A stretch of DNA of 18,872 nt from Eubacteriaceae bacterium UBA1433. Its GTDB lineage: Bacteria > Bacillota > Clostridia > Eubacteriales > UBA1433. This document shows, piece after piece, positions 1 through 6,362 of the stretch; within the stretch, counting starts at the first letter, position 1; the number at the start of each line of letters is the position of its first letter. The notes under the pieces are model-generated. The model made no database searches, had not been told where the DNA came from, and worked only from the letters and a program-made list of their open reading frames with translations. The position numbers and the translations under genes are program-made. Where the stretch lies: positions 17,117-35,988 of the forward strand of contig DCTT01000023.1 of assembly GCA_002329295.1 (NCBI GenBank), written 5' to 3'.

Positions 1-116
1 CAAAAAAAAAGATATAAGGAAAAAAGAAAAGGATACAGCGAAATTGCGCAACGGAACATGATAATCAACGCAGGATAGGTGCAGGCAGTGCGTTCGGAGA
101 AAAAAAGAGGAGTGGT

Positions 117-337
117 GGCGGCGGGTTAATAACGTAAAAGAAAAAGCAAAAATAAGAGATGCGGAGGGGGCAAGCGATGGCGGCGGGTTTATTGCGTAAA
201 TATAAAGGAGATAAGGAAAGAGTGATTGAATGCGGCGGGTTAAGCGTGCAAAAAAGACATACTCAAAAGAGGGAGGGAGGTGATGGCGGTGGATATAGAT
301 TGCAAAGCAGGATTATAGCTGCGGGGGTTATAAATAT
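117..337 (+). repeat. Degenerate GCGGCGGGTT direct repeats
   Basis: Four imperfect copies of a G-rich motif followed by an A/T stretch begin near 117, 178, 229 and 315 (core GGCGGCGGGTTAATAACGTA at the first). Spacing is irregular, about 50 to 85 bp. No convincing coding frame runs through them. The rest of 1-365 is purine-rich, A-rich sequence in which I see no gene. The repeats may be protein-binding sites or decayed tandem duplications; nothing in the sequence decides between these. Confidence 0.35.
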
Positions 338-365
338 AAAAAAGAGATTGTGAAAAGAAAATAAA

Positions 366-388
366 AAAGACGGATATGTTCCGTCTTT
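366..388. terminator. Bidirectional hairpin terminator
   Basis: A perfect 9-bp stem, AAAGACGGA / TCCGTCTTT, encloses a 5-nt loop. The T-tract is short on the + strand and better on the - strand (the + sequence before it is A-rich). It closes the A-rich region on its left and precedes the small gene at 469. Confidence 0.6.
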
Positions 389-468
389 AAAATATATTTT
401 AACATAATCAGAAGAAAAATACAAGAAAAAAAATAAAAAAAGAAAAAATGAAAGATAAGGAGAGAAAA

Positions 469-756
469 ATGGGATTGGAAAATGTAATGGAAGTATTGAT
501 TTGTGCGGCAGCAGTGGCGGCGGCCTTTGGCTAGGGATATCGTTTGGGCAAGGCGCGCGGCGGATGCTGCATGCAGAGTGGTGAGCGGGCGTTGAGGCAG
601 AGCGCTGCGGGCGGTGTGTTTCGTTCGATGAAACAGGTGGTCGGTCGAGCGGGAGGCGAGGAGCAGAGCGAGGCGGCGCGTACACTGGAGAAGGATATGC
701 GCAATATTGACAACTATCGTACGGCGGTGGCGCAAGAAGAAGTGGGGCGCATTTAG
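469..756 (+). pseudogene. Small phage membrane protein interrupted by in-frame TAG
   Basis: The ATG at 469 follows a strong ribosome site (AAGGAGAG). The frame reads a short N-terminus and a hydrophobic segment (residues about 6-21, rich in Ala/Val/Ile), then a TAG at 532-534. The same frame then continues open for 74 more codons to the TAG at 754-756. The downstream part is basic, then becomes a charged amphipathic tail ending in QEEVGRI. A one-pass membrane segment followed by a basic tail is common in small phage proteins, but I cannot name a family. The context around the stop (FG-stop-GYRLGK) suggests a lost sense codon such as TGG or CAG. Recoding of TAG is unlikely because many genes here, including the coat gene, end in TAG. 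It could instead be a 21-residue peptide, an inactive gene or a low-level readthrough product. Confidence 0.55.
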
Positions 757-1163
757 GGTGTTATGAGGGGACTATGTTGCGTTGGACGGTGCGGGGATTT
801 TGTTTGAATCGAGTTGAGTAAAGAGGAAATAAAATCATGTTGTGCTGTTTAGCGAAAAAGGAGGCGTCTGGCAGGGGCGTGATAAGGGAAAAGGGCAGTG
901 GCGGCGTGTCTGATACTGTGAAAACGATTGGATTGGAGAGGTCGTGCAGGCTATCGGGAGAATGAAAAAAGCATCCGCTCCAATAATCGGCTCAAAGGCC
1001 AGTGTTGGGGCGAACGCCTCTTTTGTAAAAAAAATACCATAAAAAGATCGGAATGTCAAATAAAAAAAGTTGCAACGGAGCAGGGTTTGTAAGCGGAGAG
1101 GGCGGTTAGTGTGAACAAAAAGATATGAGGGGTATAGGGTAAAGAAAAAACTGCTTCATAACA

Positions 1164-1238
1164 TACCTTTAGAGGCAGACTCCAAAGTACCTGACGCCAA
1201 AGGCGCTTCTCTCATAAAACAGTCTGCCTCTAAAGGTA
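1164..1238 (+). ncRNA. Long-stem structured element, copy A
   Basis: An 18-bp perfect stem (1164-1181 with 1221-1238; left arm TACCTTTAGAGGCAGACT) encloses a 39-nt apical part. The apical part contains the conserved strand GTACCT, a small inner hairpin (CGCC-AAA-GGCG) and a conserved CTCTCATAAAA strand. It follows a repeated leader. No T-tract follows, so a simple terminator is unlikely. It may be an RNA, or a DNA cruciform recognised by a protein. The RNA call is an inference from conservation of pairing. Confidence 0.45.
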
Positions 1239-1386
1239 ATGAAATTTTACTATAACAGAATCAGAAAGTCAAACAAAAAGAACGCAGCAACGGAGCAGGG
1301 TTTGTATGCAAGTGAAAAGGACGGATAATGCGGACAGAGATATGCGGTGGATAGAGTCAAAAGAGGATATTTGCTAATGACATACA

Positions 1387-1455
1387 TTTAGAGGCAGACT
1401 CCAGGGTACCTAATGCATGAGCATATCTCCCATAAAAAAGCAGTCTGCCTCTAAA
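1387..1455 (+). ncRNA. Long-stem structured element, copy B
   Basis: The same 14-bp stem as copy A (1387-1400 with 1442-1455) is present. The inner hairpin has changed on both sides from CGCC/GGCG to ATGC/GCAT, so pairing is preserved. The conserved GTACCT strand and a CTCCCATAAAA variant of the 3' strand are retained. Paired changes between copies are the main evidence that the fold matters. Confidence 0.45.
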
Positions 1456-1602
1456 GACAATGAAATTTTACTACGATAAGATCGGAATGTCAAATAAAAA
1501 AAGCTGCAACGGAGCAGGGTTTGTAAGCGGAGAAGGCGGTTAGTGTGAACAAAAAGATATGAGGGGTATAGGGCAAAAGAAAAAACTGTTTCATAACATA
1601 CA

Positions 1603-1669
1603 TTTAGAGGCAGAGCAAAAAGTACCTGACGCCAACGGCGCTTCTCTCATGAAACACTCTGCCTCTAAA
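1603..1669 (+). ncRNA. Long-stem structured element, copy C
   Basis: A 13-bp stem (1603-1615 with 1657-1669) is present. Its tip differs from copies A and B on both strands (GAG/CTC in place of GACT/AGTC), again keeping the pairing. The inner hairpin is CGCC-AAC-GGCG, and GTACCT and CTCTCATGAAA flank it. An open frame crosses this copy, but without a ribosome site and with no recognisable product. Confidence 0.45.
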
Positions 1670-1764
1670 AGCGATATCAATGTAGCACAAAACAGAATGA
1701 TTGTCAAGGCAAGGCGGTGCCGTAAAGGGGCGGGAGACAAAGGCTACAGCAGGTAAGAGGAAAT

Positions 1765-1847
1765 AAAAAGAGGATAGCCGTTAACTTCCACCTTGTGCAA
1801 GGTCAGTTACAGTAGGTAATCAATGATTACCTCAGCACCCTCTTTTT
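1765..1847 (+). ncRNA. Three-stem structured element, copy 1
   Basis: An outer stem AAAAAGAGG (1765-1773) pairs with CCTCTTTTT (1839-1847). Inside are two hairpins. One is TAACT-TCC-ACCTT with loop GTGC, pairing to AAGGT-C-AGTTA (1782-1809). The other is AGGTAAT with loop CAATG, pairing to ATTACCT (1814-1832). The outer stem with A-tract and T-tract could act as a terminator on either strand. A second copy lies at 2217. I do not recognise the family. A regulatory or antisense RNA of a small toxin locus is one possibility, but I found no accompanying toxin peptide. Confidence 0.5.
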
Positions 1848-2029
1848 GCAGCATTAATGTATCACAGGCAAAACAGAATGTCAATATCACAAATAAGCAC
1901 GATGTCGGCAAGAGTCGAACAGGTAAGGCAGCAAATAGCGCAGCAAGCATGGGTGGGAAAATGCGACAGATTTTTACAGGGCAAAATCTGCGCGGAAATT
2001 TGCTGTATTATAACAATAAAAAAGCCGCT

Positions 2030-2078
2030 CGTTTGCTTCGTAGCGGGGGGCTACAATTGCCCAGGCGTGAAGCAAACG
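2030..2078 (+). ncRNA. Nested hairpin with G-rich loop
   Basis: The outer stem CGTTTGCTTC (2030-2039) pairs perfectly with GAAGCAAACG (2069-2078). Directly inside it, GTAGC (2040-2044) pairs with GCTAC (2050-2054) around a five-G loop. The remaining single strand, 2055-2068, contains CCC, which could pair with the G loop as a pseudoknot. It lies midway between the two three-stem elements. A structured RNA is plausible; the pseudoknot is speculative. Confidence 0.4.
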
Positions 2079-2216
2079 CCGACTTTGATTTTAAATTATC
2101 ACAAGACGGTGTATTTGTCAAGAAAATCGGGGGAAAAGCATTGTATGATCTGGCGGACATGTTTGCGTGTTTAATCTTTGGCACAGGCAAAGGTCAAAGC
2201 AGGTAAGTGAAAATAA

Positions 2217-2298
2217 AAAAGAGGATAGGCGTAGCTTCCACCTTTCTACAAAGGTAGCTGTAAAGGGCGGTTACGTGACCGCCGGGGCACCCTCTTTT
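2217..2298 (+). ncRNA. Three-stem structured element, copy 2
   Basis: It has the same architecture as the element at 1765. The outer stem is AAAAGAGG/CCTCTTTT. The second stem is TAGCT-TCC-ACCTTT with loop CTAC, pairing to AAAGGT-AGCTG (2232-2260). The third stem is GGCGGT/ACCGCC (2266-2283). Relative to copy 1, the second stem has an A:T to G:C exchange and one extra pair, and the third stem has a wholly different but still paired sequence. The TCC bulge and outer stem are kept. These compensatory differences support a selected RNA fold. Confidence 0.5.
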
Positions 2299-2361
2299 GC
2301 AGCCATGCTGTGACACAGTGAGGATGAAATGTCAAAGGGGAAAATTCAAGAAAAGAAAATT

Positions 2362-2521
2362 TGCGGGGTATTCAACAAAAGATAGGCGGATATACAGCAT
2401 AAGAACAAGGATAGATTGTGCGGGATATGCAATACAGAGGAGAAGAAAGACGATGCGGGATATGCAATCGGAAAAGAGAAGCATTGCGGGATATGCAAAG
2501 GTGAAAGGAAATATTTGCGGG
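2362..2521 (+). promoter_or_regulatory. Iterated TGCGGGATATGCAA motif upstream of carrier gene
   Basis: Copies begin near 2362, 2384 (degenerate), 2419, 2454, 2485 and 2516 (partial). The last five are spaced 35, 35, 31 and 31 bp apart, close to three helical turns. The best copies read TTGCGGGATATGCAA with TTGC/GCAA half-sites. The spacing is not a multiple of three, so the repetition is not driven by a peptide repeat. The last copy ends about 40 bp before the carrier start. Binding sites for a regulator of the carrier gene are the simplest reading. Confidence 0.45.
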
Positions 2522-2558
2522 AGATTAGTATTATAGGAAAAGAAAGGAGAAAACGATA

Positions 2559-5500
2559 TTGGGCAGAGTGAGAAACAGAATGGAAGAAGAACGCCGCAGG
2601 CGCGAAGAAGAGGAGAGAGCCTTTCGGGCGGCGCTGGAAAAGATTTCGCCGCGAGGGCATGTGGACAGCGAGGGGCGCATGAAAGCCGGGGAGGTTCCAA
2701 GCGCAACCGAGGGGGCAAGCTTACAGGCAGCAGGCAGTGCAGCCGGGCAAAGTAAAGAGAAGCGGGAAAAAGAAGCCATGACGGCTTCTTTTTTTGCCCG
2801 CAGTGATGAAGAAAGGCGGCGTGAAGAAGAGAAAGGCAGGCGGCTGTGGCAGTTGATTGAACAGCTGCGCAAAGACTCGCAGGCGCGGGCGGGTGCGTTC
2901 GGGTTGACTGAAGAGCAGGCGTCAAAGGTCCATTCGGCATATAAGCAGGGATGGCAGCAGATGTATCAGCGTCAGCAGGAGAGGATGCAGCAGCCGAATG
3001 CTTATGACGTGAGTTCGGATGCGTATTACAAGAGAAGCGATGAAGAGAATCGAGCGAGGTTATGGCGCATAATCGAAAATGCAAAAGCAGCGAGCAATCC
3101 TTTCGGTTTGACTGATGAGCAGGCGTCAAAGGTCCATTCGGCATATAAGCAGGGCGTCAAGGACTATAACCTTCAATCGGAGCGATATCAGCAGTTGATA
3201 GGTGAAGCAAACAGGCAACTGCTGGAAAGAGTGAACGCTTATGCGCCAGAGGCACAAGATTTCTTCGGGTTGACAGAGGAGCAGGCGCAGAGGGCAGGGA
3301 CAAATGCAAAGAGTGCAGCAACGGAGATTGGTCAAAAATTGGATGCAAATATGCATGATCCGAGGGCGTATGATCTGAGTTTTATTCGTTTGGAAGAAGA
3401 TCGAAAAAGACGGAAGCAGGAAAAAGCGGAAAAATCACAGCAAGCGAACGAAGAAATGATCGCTTTCCACGAAATGGATATGCAGGAACTCAGAGCGCGT
3501 GAGGACTATAACGCCGCGATAGAAAAAGGCAGGCAGATGAACGGACTGCGTTTTGGCTATATGGAACAGTCCAATGTGTTTTTTAACGGAAAAAGCACAG
3601 ACTATGAGCGAGGCATTGCCTATTTGACGCCGGAAGAGCTGGAAAAGCTGGACTATTTATACGGAACCGATGAAGCGAAGGCAAAAGAGTATCAAAATCA
3701 TTTGTTGTTTGTAGGGGCGCAACGCGGCGAGATAGAGCGCGCCAAGACCATTGGCGATTATGGCACGGGACGCGTGTTGTTTGAGTCGCCTATCCGAGGA
3801 ATAGAAAGCGGTCTTGCGGGGCAACTGAAGACTTTGGAGCGATTGTTCGGCAATAATGCGCAGATGGTGAAGAGTGCGGAAATGCTTGCTTATGAGAGAG
3901 AACTGCAGCAAGAAAGCGGATTGGTGCAGGGAGCGGGACAGCTTCTCTACACCGTGGGGAATATGGCGCCTGCGGTGGGGGCGTCGATGTTCAATCCCCT
4001 TGCAGGGAACGCTGCAATGTTTGCCACGGTCTACGGCAATGACTATTCGGAAGCGAAAAAAGAAGGCAAGAGCGATTATGAGGCACACAGCTTTGCGCTG
4101 TTGGATGCAGGGATGGAGATTGCCCTGAATATCATCGGCGGACGTATCGCAGGGGGCGTTGCGAAACTGGCGGGAAAGAAGTCGCTGGCAAAGGATACGA
4201 TTAAGCAGCTGGTAAAAAGCCCTGCATTGCAGCGTACGCTGAATCTGTTGACGGATATGCATGCGGAAGGCACGGAAGAATATATACAGGCCGTGCTGCA
4301 ACCATGGATACGCAATGTGGCCTATGGAGAACATAACAAAATCGACTGGACGCCCGAAGGGGGACTGCAGGCTTATCTGATGGGCGCGCTGACCGCCGGG
4401 GTCTTCAACGGCATGAGTTATGGATTGGGACTCAGTGCGGATAAAAAGACATGCCGATTGGATATGACCTATGACAACGGGCGGAAAGTACCGATTGATA
4501 CGGCAATGCGCGTCGCGGAAGGCAGAGCTACCGATGAAGATACCCGTATTATGCAGCGATACGGGGCGGAGGTAATCGAAACAGGCATTGAAGCAAAGCT
4601 AAAGGAAGTTAAAACGATGCTGAATGCGCAAATGGGCAACAAGAAGTATGGACAGATTCTCAGAGAGACGAAAAATATGAATGTTTTTGAAAAGGCATTG
4701 TATTATGGTGAGCTGATCAGCGACCCTGCATTTCGGCGTGATATCGGGCGTTATAACGAAGCGATTGCGGCAGCGAAGGCGAAGGCGATGGAGGCGGCCA
4801 AGGGGGATGTGATTCGCAAGACGGCGGAGCATTACGGCAAAAGGAGCGGTTATCAGGTGCGGTTTGAGGCGATGGCGGAGGGCATCAACGGCTATGTGGA
4901 TACAAAGAATAAAATCCTTCATTTGAGTGAGGATGTCAATAAGGCATCGCTGTATACCATGGCGCATGAGATGGTGCATAACGTGGAAGACCGTGCAGAG
5001 TATCAGCTGTTATCCAAAGTGGTGGAAGAAAATCTGATAGCGCAAAACAAGACGATAGAAGGGGAGATTCAAAGCATTCAAGAACAGTATGCCGCCAAAG
5101 GGATTGAATTGGACGAACAAGGAGCCCATCAGGAAATGGTGGCGCGATTTATTGCGCAAAATGTATTCGGCAAAGGCAAAGAAACGGCTTTGATGAAGTT
5201 GATTTATGAATCGCCGAGTACAGCGAAAACCATTTGGAGAGGGATTCAAAACAAAATCAATGCGATTGGCGCAAACAAGGCGGACAGAGCGTTGCTGGAA
5301 GCCAAAAACATCTTTGAGAAAGCTTTGAGCCGTGATGCGGATACGTTGTCTTTGTCAGAGCCGACTGCTGCGGTGCAGTATGATATCAACTCGGATGTTG
5401 AAAACCAAGAGCCGAACCATGAGATGTCCGAAAGTGATGTGCGGATGTTAGAGGACGGGGATAGAAACGGTACAACACAGGATGAAAATGTGTTGCAGGG

Positions 5501-5837
5501 GGAGAAGACAGGGAGTATAATTGAGGAAAATAAAACAAATGCCCCGAACGGAGGAAACTACCGTAGGTTGTTTATAAAGGAGTTTCCCAACTTTCCCTTG
5601 CAAGATCAAGTACACCACACTTTACCCAGAAAATATGAAAAAACGATGAAGGATTATGGAATCAATATTCATGAAAATCGGTATTTAAGAGGTGTGGAAA
5701 GTCTAAATCACAATGAAGTCACTAATGCATGGAAAAACTGGGATAAATCGTTAGGACATGCAGCTACTGCAGAAGAAGTCATTGAGTTTGCAAAACGGAT
5801 TGACGAACAGTTCGGAAAGTATTGGCATAAAGAATAA
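2559..5837 (+). CDS. Phage polyvalent carrier protein with HExxH peptidase and HH-nuclease toxin tip
   Basis: This encodes a 1092-residue protein. The TTG start at 2559 is chosen because AGGAGA ends 8 nt upstream; an ATG at 2580 is an alternative. In order it has: a charged coiled N-terminus; a degenerate repeat with FGLTEEQA near residues 114, 182 and 236; a helical middle; Gly/Ala-rich hydrophobic stretches near 461-495, 513-540 and 602-625; HEMVH at 803-807, typical of zinc metallopeptidases; a pre-toxin linker (NGTTQDEN from residue 970); and a toxin domain from about 987. The toxin has HHTLP at 1019-1023, then GINIHENRYL and ATAEEVIEFA, a pattern I associate with the DUF2380/SitA5-like HNH-type nuclease group. 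Lying before scaffold and coat, it may be a virion protein that delivers the tip; the peptidase may release it. Delivery and cleavage are inferred. I see no clear MuF domain. Confidence 0.7.
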   Translation: MGRVRNRMEEERRRREEEERAFRAALEKISPRGHVDSEGRMKAGEVPSATEGASLQAAGSAAGQSKEKREKEAMTASFFARSDEERRREEEKGRRLWQLIEQLRKDSQARAGAFGLTEEQASKVHSAYKQGWQQMYQRQQERMQQPNAYDVSSDAYYKRSDEENRARLWRIIENAKAASNPFGLTDEQASKVHSAYKQGVKDYNLQSERYQQLIGEANRQLLERVNAYAPEAQDFFGLTEEQAQRAGTNAKSAATEIGQKLDANMHDPRAYDLSFIRLEEDRKRRKQEKAEKSQQANEEMIAFHEMDMQELRAREDYNAAIEKGRQMNGLRFGYMEQSNVFFNGKSTDYERGIAYLTPEELEKLDYLYGTDEAKAKEYQNHLLFVGAQRGEIERAKTIGDYGTGRVLFESPIRGIESGLAGQLKTLERLFGNNAQMVKSAEMLAYERELQQESGLVQGAGQLLYTVGNMAPAVGASMFNPLAGNAAMFATVYGNDYSEAKKEGKSDYEAHSFALLDAGMEIALNIIGGRIAGGVAKLAGKKSLAKDTIKQLVKSPALQRTLNLLTDMHAEGTEEYIQAVLQPWIRNVAYGEHNKIDWTPEGGLQAYLMGALTAGVFNGMSYGLGLSADKKTCRLDMTYDNGRKVPIDTAMRVAEGRATDEDTRIMQRYGAEVIETGIEAKLKEVKTMLNAQMGNKKYGQILRETKNMNVFEKALYYGELISDPAFRRDIGRYNEAIAAAKAKAMEAAKGDVIRKTAEHYGKRSGYQVRFEAMAEGINGYVDTKNKILHLSEDVNKASLYTMAHEMVHNVEDRAEYQLLSKVVEENLIAQNKTIEGEIQSIQEQYAAKGIELDEQGAHQEMVARFIAQNVFGKGKETALMKLIYESPSTAKTIWRGIQNKINAIGANKADRALLEAKNIFEKALSRDADTLSLSEPTAAVQYDINSDVENQEPNHEMSESDVRMLEDGDRNGTTQDENVLQGEKTGSIIEENKTNAPNGGNYRRLFIKEFPNFPLQDQVHHTLPRKYEKTMKDYGINIHENRYLRGVESLNHNEVTNAWKNWDKSLGHAATAEEVIEFAKRIDEQFGKYWHKE
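5469..5503 (+). repeat. Pre-toxin junction repeat, carrier copy
   Basis: This codes for GTTQDENVLQ and marks the end of the conserved carrier and the start of the exchangeable tip. The same sequence in the same reading frame recurs at 6328 and 10552. Base composition turns noticeably AT-rich directly after it, as expected at a recombination junction. Confidence 0.8.
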
Positions 5838-5854
5838 ATAAAGGAGTAAGAAAA

Positions 5855-6223
5855 ATGTGGGAACAGCAGGTGCTTTTTAAAAATATGAAGTCGATTAAAG
5901 ATGATTGGGTAGAAGGATCTCTAAAGCGCTTGAAAGGAGAAGATAATTCAAATTGGGTGTTAGGTAGAGAAGCTTATGAGGTTTTAGGGAAAATCGTAAA
6001 CACGGAGGAGGGTAGAGAAGCCTATGCAAAGGTGTTAAATGAAGTCATTAAAGGTGTGATGCATTCAATGATGGCGATGTTTGACGGAGCGGATGCGTTA
6101 ACAGACGAGTTCAGCATTGATGTTATCAACAGCGAGACAGGGGAATCGCTGTTGAGTTATAGTGCGTTGCATGAAGAATTTATTGATTACATCATAGATG
6201 CTGAAGAGGAAGAAGAAAAATAA
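5855..6223 (+). CDS. Immunity protein for the attached HH-nuclease tip
   Basis: It encodes 122 residues, starting 17 nt after the carrier stop with the ribosome site AAAGGAG. The protein is acidic, has no signal peptide or membrane segment, and ends in a run of Glu (AEEEEEK). The segment KGVMHSMMAMFDG resembles a helical core. I do not recognise a named Imm family with certainty. The function is inferred from position directly behind a toxin domain, small size and acidity, and from a second copy sitting behind the second copy of the toxin tip (10938-11306). A cytoplasmic protein that blocks the cognate nuclease is the expected role. Transcription probably ends at the hairpin just downstream. 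Confidence 0.7.
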   Translation: MWEQQVLFKNMKSIKDDWVEGSLKRLKGEDNSNWVLGREAYEVLGKIVNTEEGREAYAKVLNEVIKGVMHSMMAMFDGADALTDEFSIDVINSETGESLLSYSALHEEFIDYIIDAEEEEEK

Positions 6224-6240
6224 ACGAAGTATCACAAATA

Positions 6241-6267
6241 AAAAAGCACCCGCAAGGGTGCTTTTTT
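6241..6267 (+). terminator. Cassette terminator 1
   Basis: AAAAAGCACCC, loop GCAA, GGGTGC and a T-tract: an 11-bp stem. It is the first of five near-identical hairpins in the array. The bases just after the T-tract (TTGCGTGGA) are also conserved in most copies. Confidence 0.9.
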
Positions 6268-6327
6268 GTTGCGTGGAATTAGCTGGGCACTTGAAGGGAT
6301 GGGGATGGTTTTATGCGGTAGAAAGAC

Positions 6328-6362
6328 GGTACAACACAAGATGAAAATATGTTGCAGGAGAA
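6328..6362 (+). repeat. Pre-toxin junction repeat, orphan copy 1
   Basis: It reads GTTQDENMLQ in the frame of the orphan toxin that follows, matching the carrier linker codon by codon. A TAG at 6319-6321 lies just upstream in that frame. The preceding ~60 bp (from TTGCGTGGA after the terminator) is shared with the second orphan cassette, so the whole front end is a conserved module. Confidence 0.85.

Larger units (their letters stand above)
1044..1679 (+). repeat. Three tandem ~217-bp repeat units
   Basis: Unit 1 (about 1044-1243) and unit 3 (about 1478-1679) share a ~97-bp leader that is nearly identical, beginning AAGATCGGAATGTCAAAT and including GCAACGGAGCAGGGTTTGTA. Unit 2 (about 1253-1464) keeps the second block but is otherwise more diverged. 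Each leader is followed by the long-stem element described separately. Stem starts are 219 and 216 bp apart. The repeat units are far longer than CRISPR repeats and have no spacers between identical short repeats. Confidence 0.75.
757..2558 (+). other. 1.8-kb non-coding region with structured elements
   Basis: No convincing gene lies between the small interrupted gene and the carrier. Open frames across it start without ribosome sites, have atypical composition and run straight through inverted repeats. Instead it holds three related ~217-bp units (1044-1679), two related three-stem elements (1765-1847 and 2217-2298), a nested hairpin (2030-2078) and an iterated motif (2362-2521). A short sequence resembling GAATGTCAA recurs just downstream of most elements (near 1051, 1485, 1876 and 2329, with variants near 1262 and 1693), so the elements and their spacers look like one repeated series. 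Such a long non-coding block is unusual in the middle of a phage late region. Confidence 0.6.

Noticed and set aside
159..353. 64-codon open frame in the left repeats
   Set aside because: It has no ribosome site and consists largely of translated G-rich repeats.
532..534. TAG read as a sense codon in a recoded phage
   Set aside because: At least seven supported genes in the window, including the coat gene, end with TAG, so general reassignment is unlikely.
837..965. 42-codon open frame with a weak AGAGGAAA site
   Set aside because: It is short, has no recognisable features and no conserved neighbour; not enough to call a gene.
1164..1669. Integron attC-like recombination sites
   Set aside because: The hairpins lack the conserved RYYYAAC and GTTRRRY core sites, and no integrase is present in the window.
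1044..1679. CRISPR array
   Set aside because: The repeat units are about 217 bp, only three, imperfect, with no short identical repeats separated by unique spacers, and there are no cas genes.
1823..2206. 127-codon open frame in the non-coding block
   Set aside because: It has no ribosome site, starts within the first three-stem element and runs through the nested hairpin; composition is unlike the real genes.
2297..2536. 79-codon frame with repeated AGY peptides
   Set aside because: The repetition comes from the DNA motif whose spacings (31 and 35 bp) do not keep one frame; no ribosome site.
2332..3144. Long open frame on the - strand opposite the carrier
   Set aside because: It is antisense to a clearly coding gene, is full of Ser/Pro/Leu/Cys typical of shadow frames and has no ribosome site.
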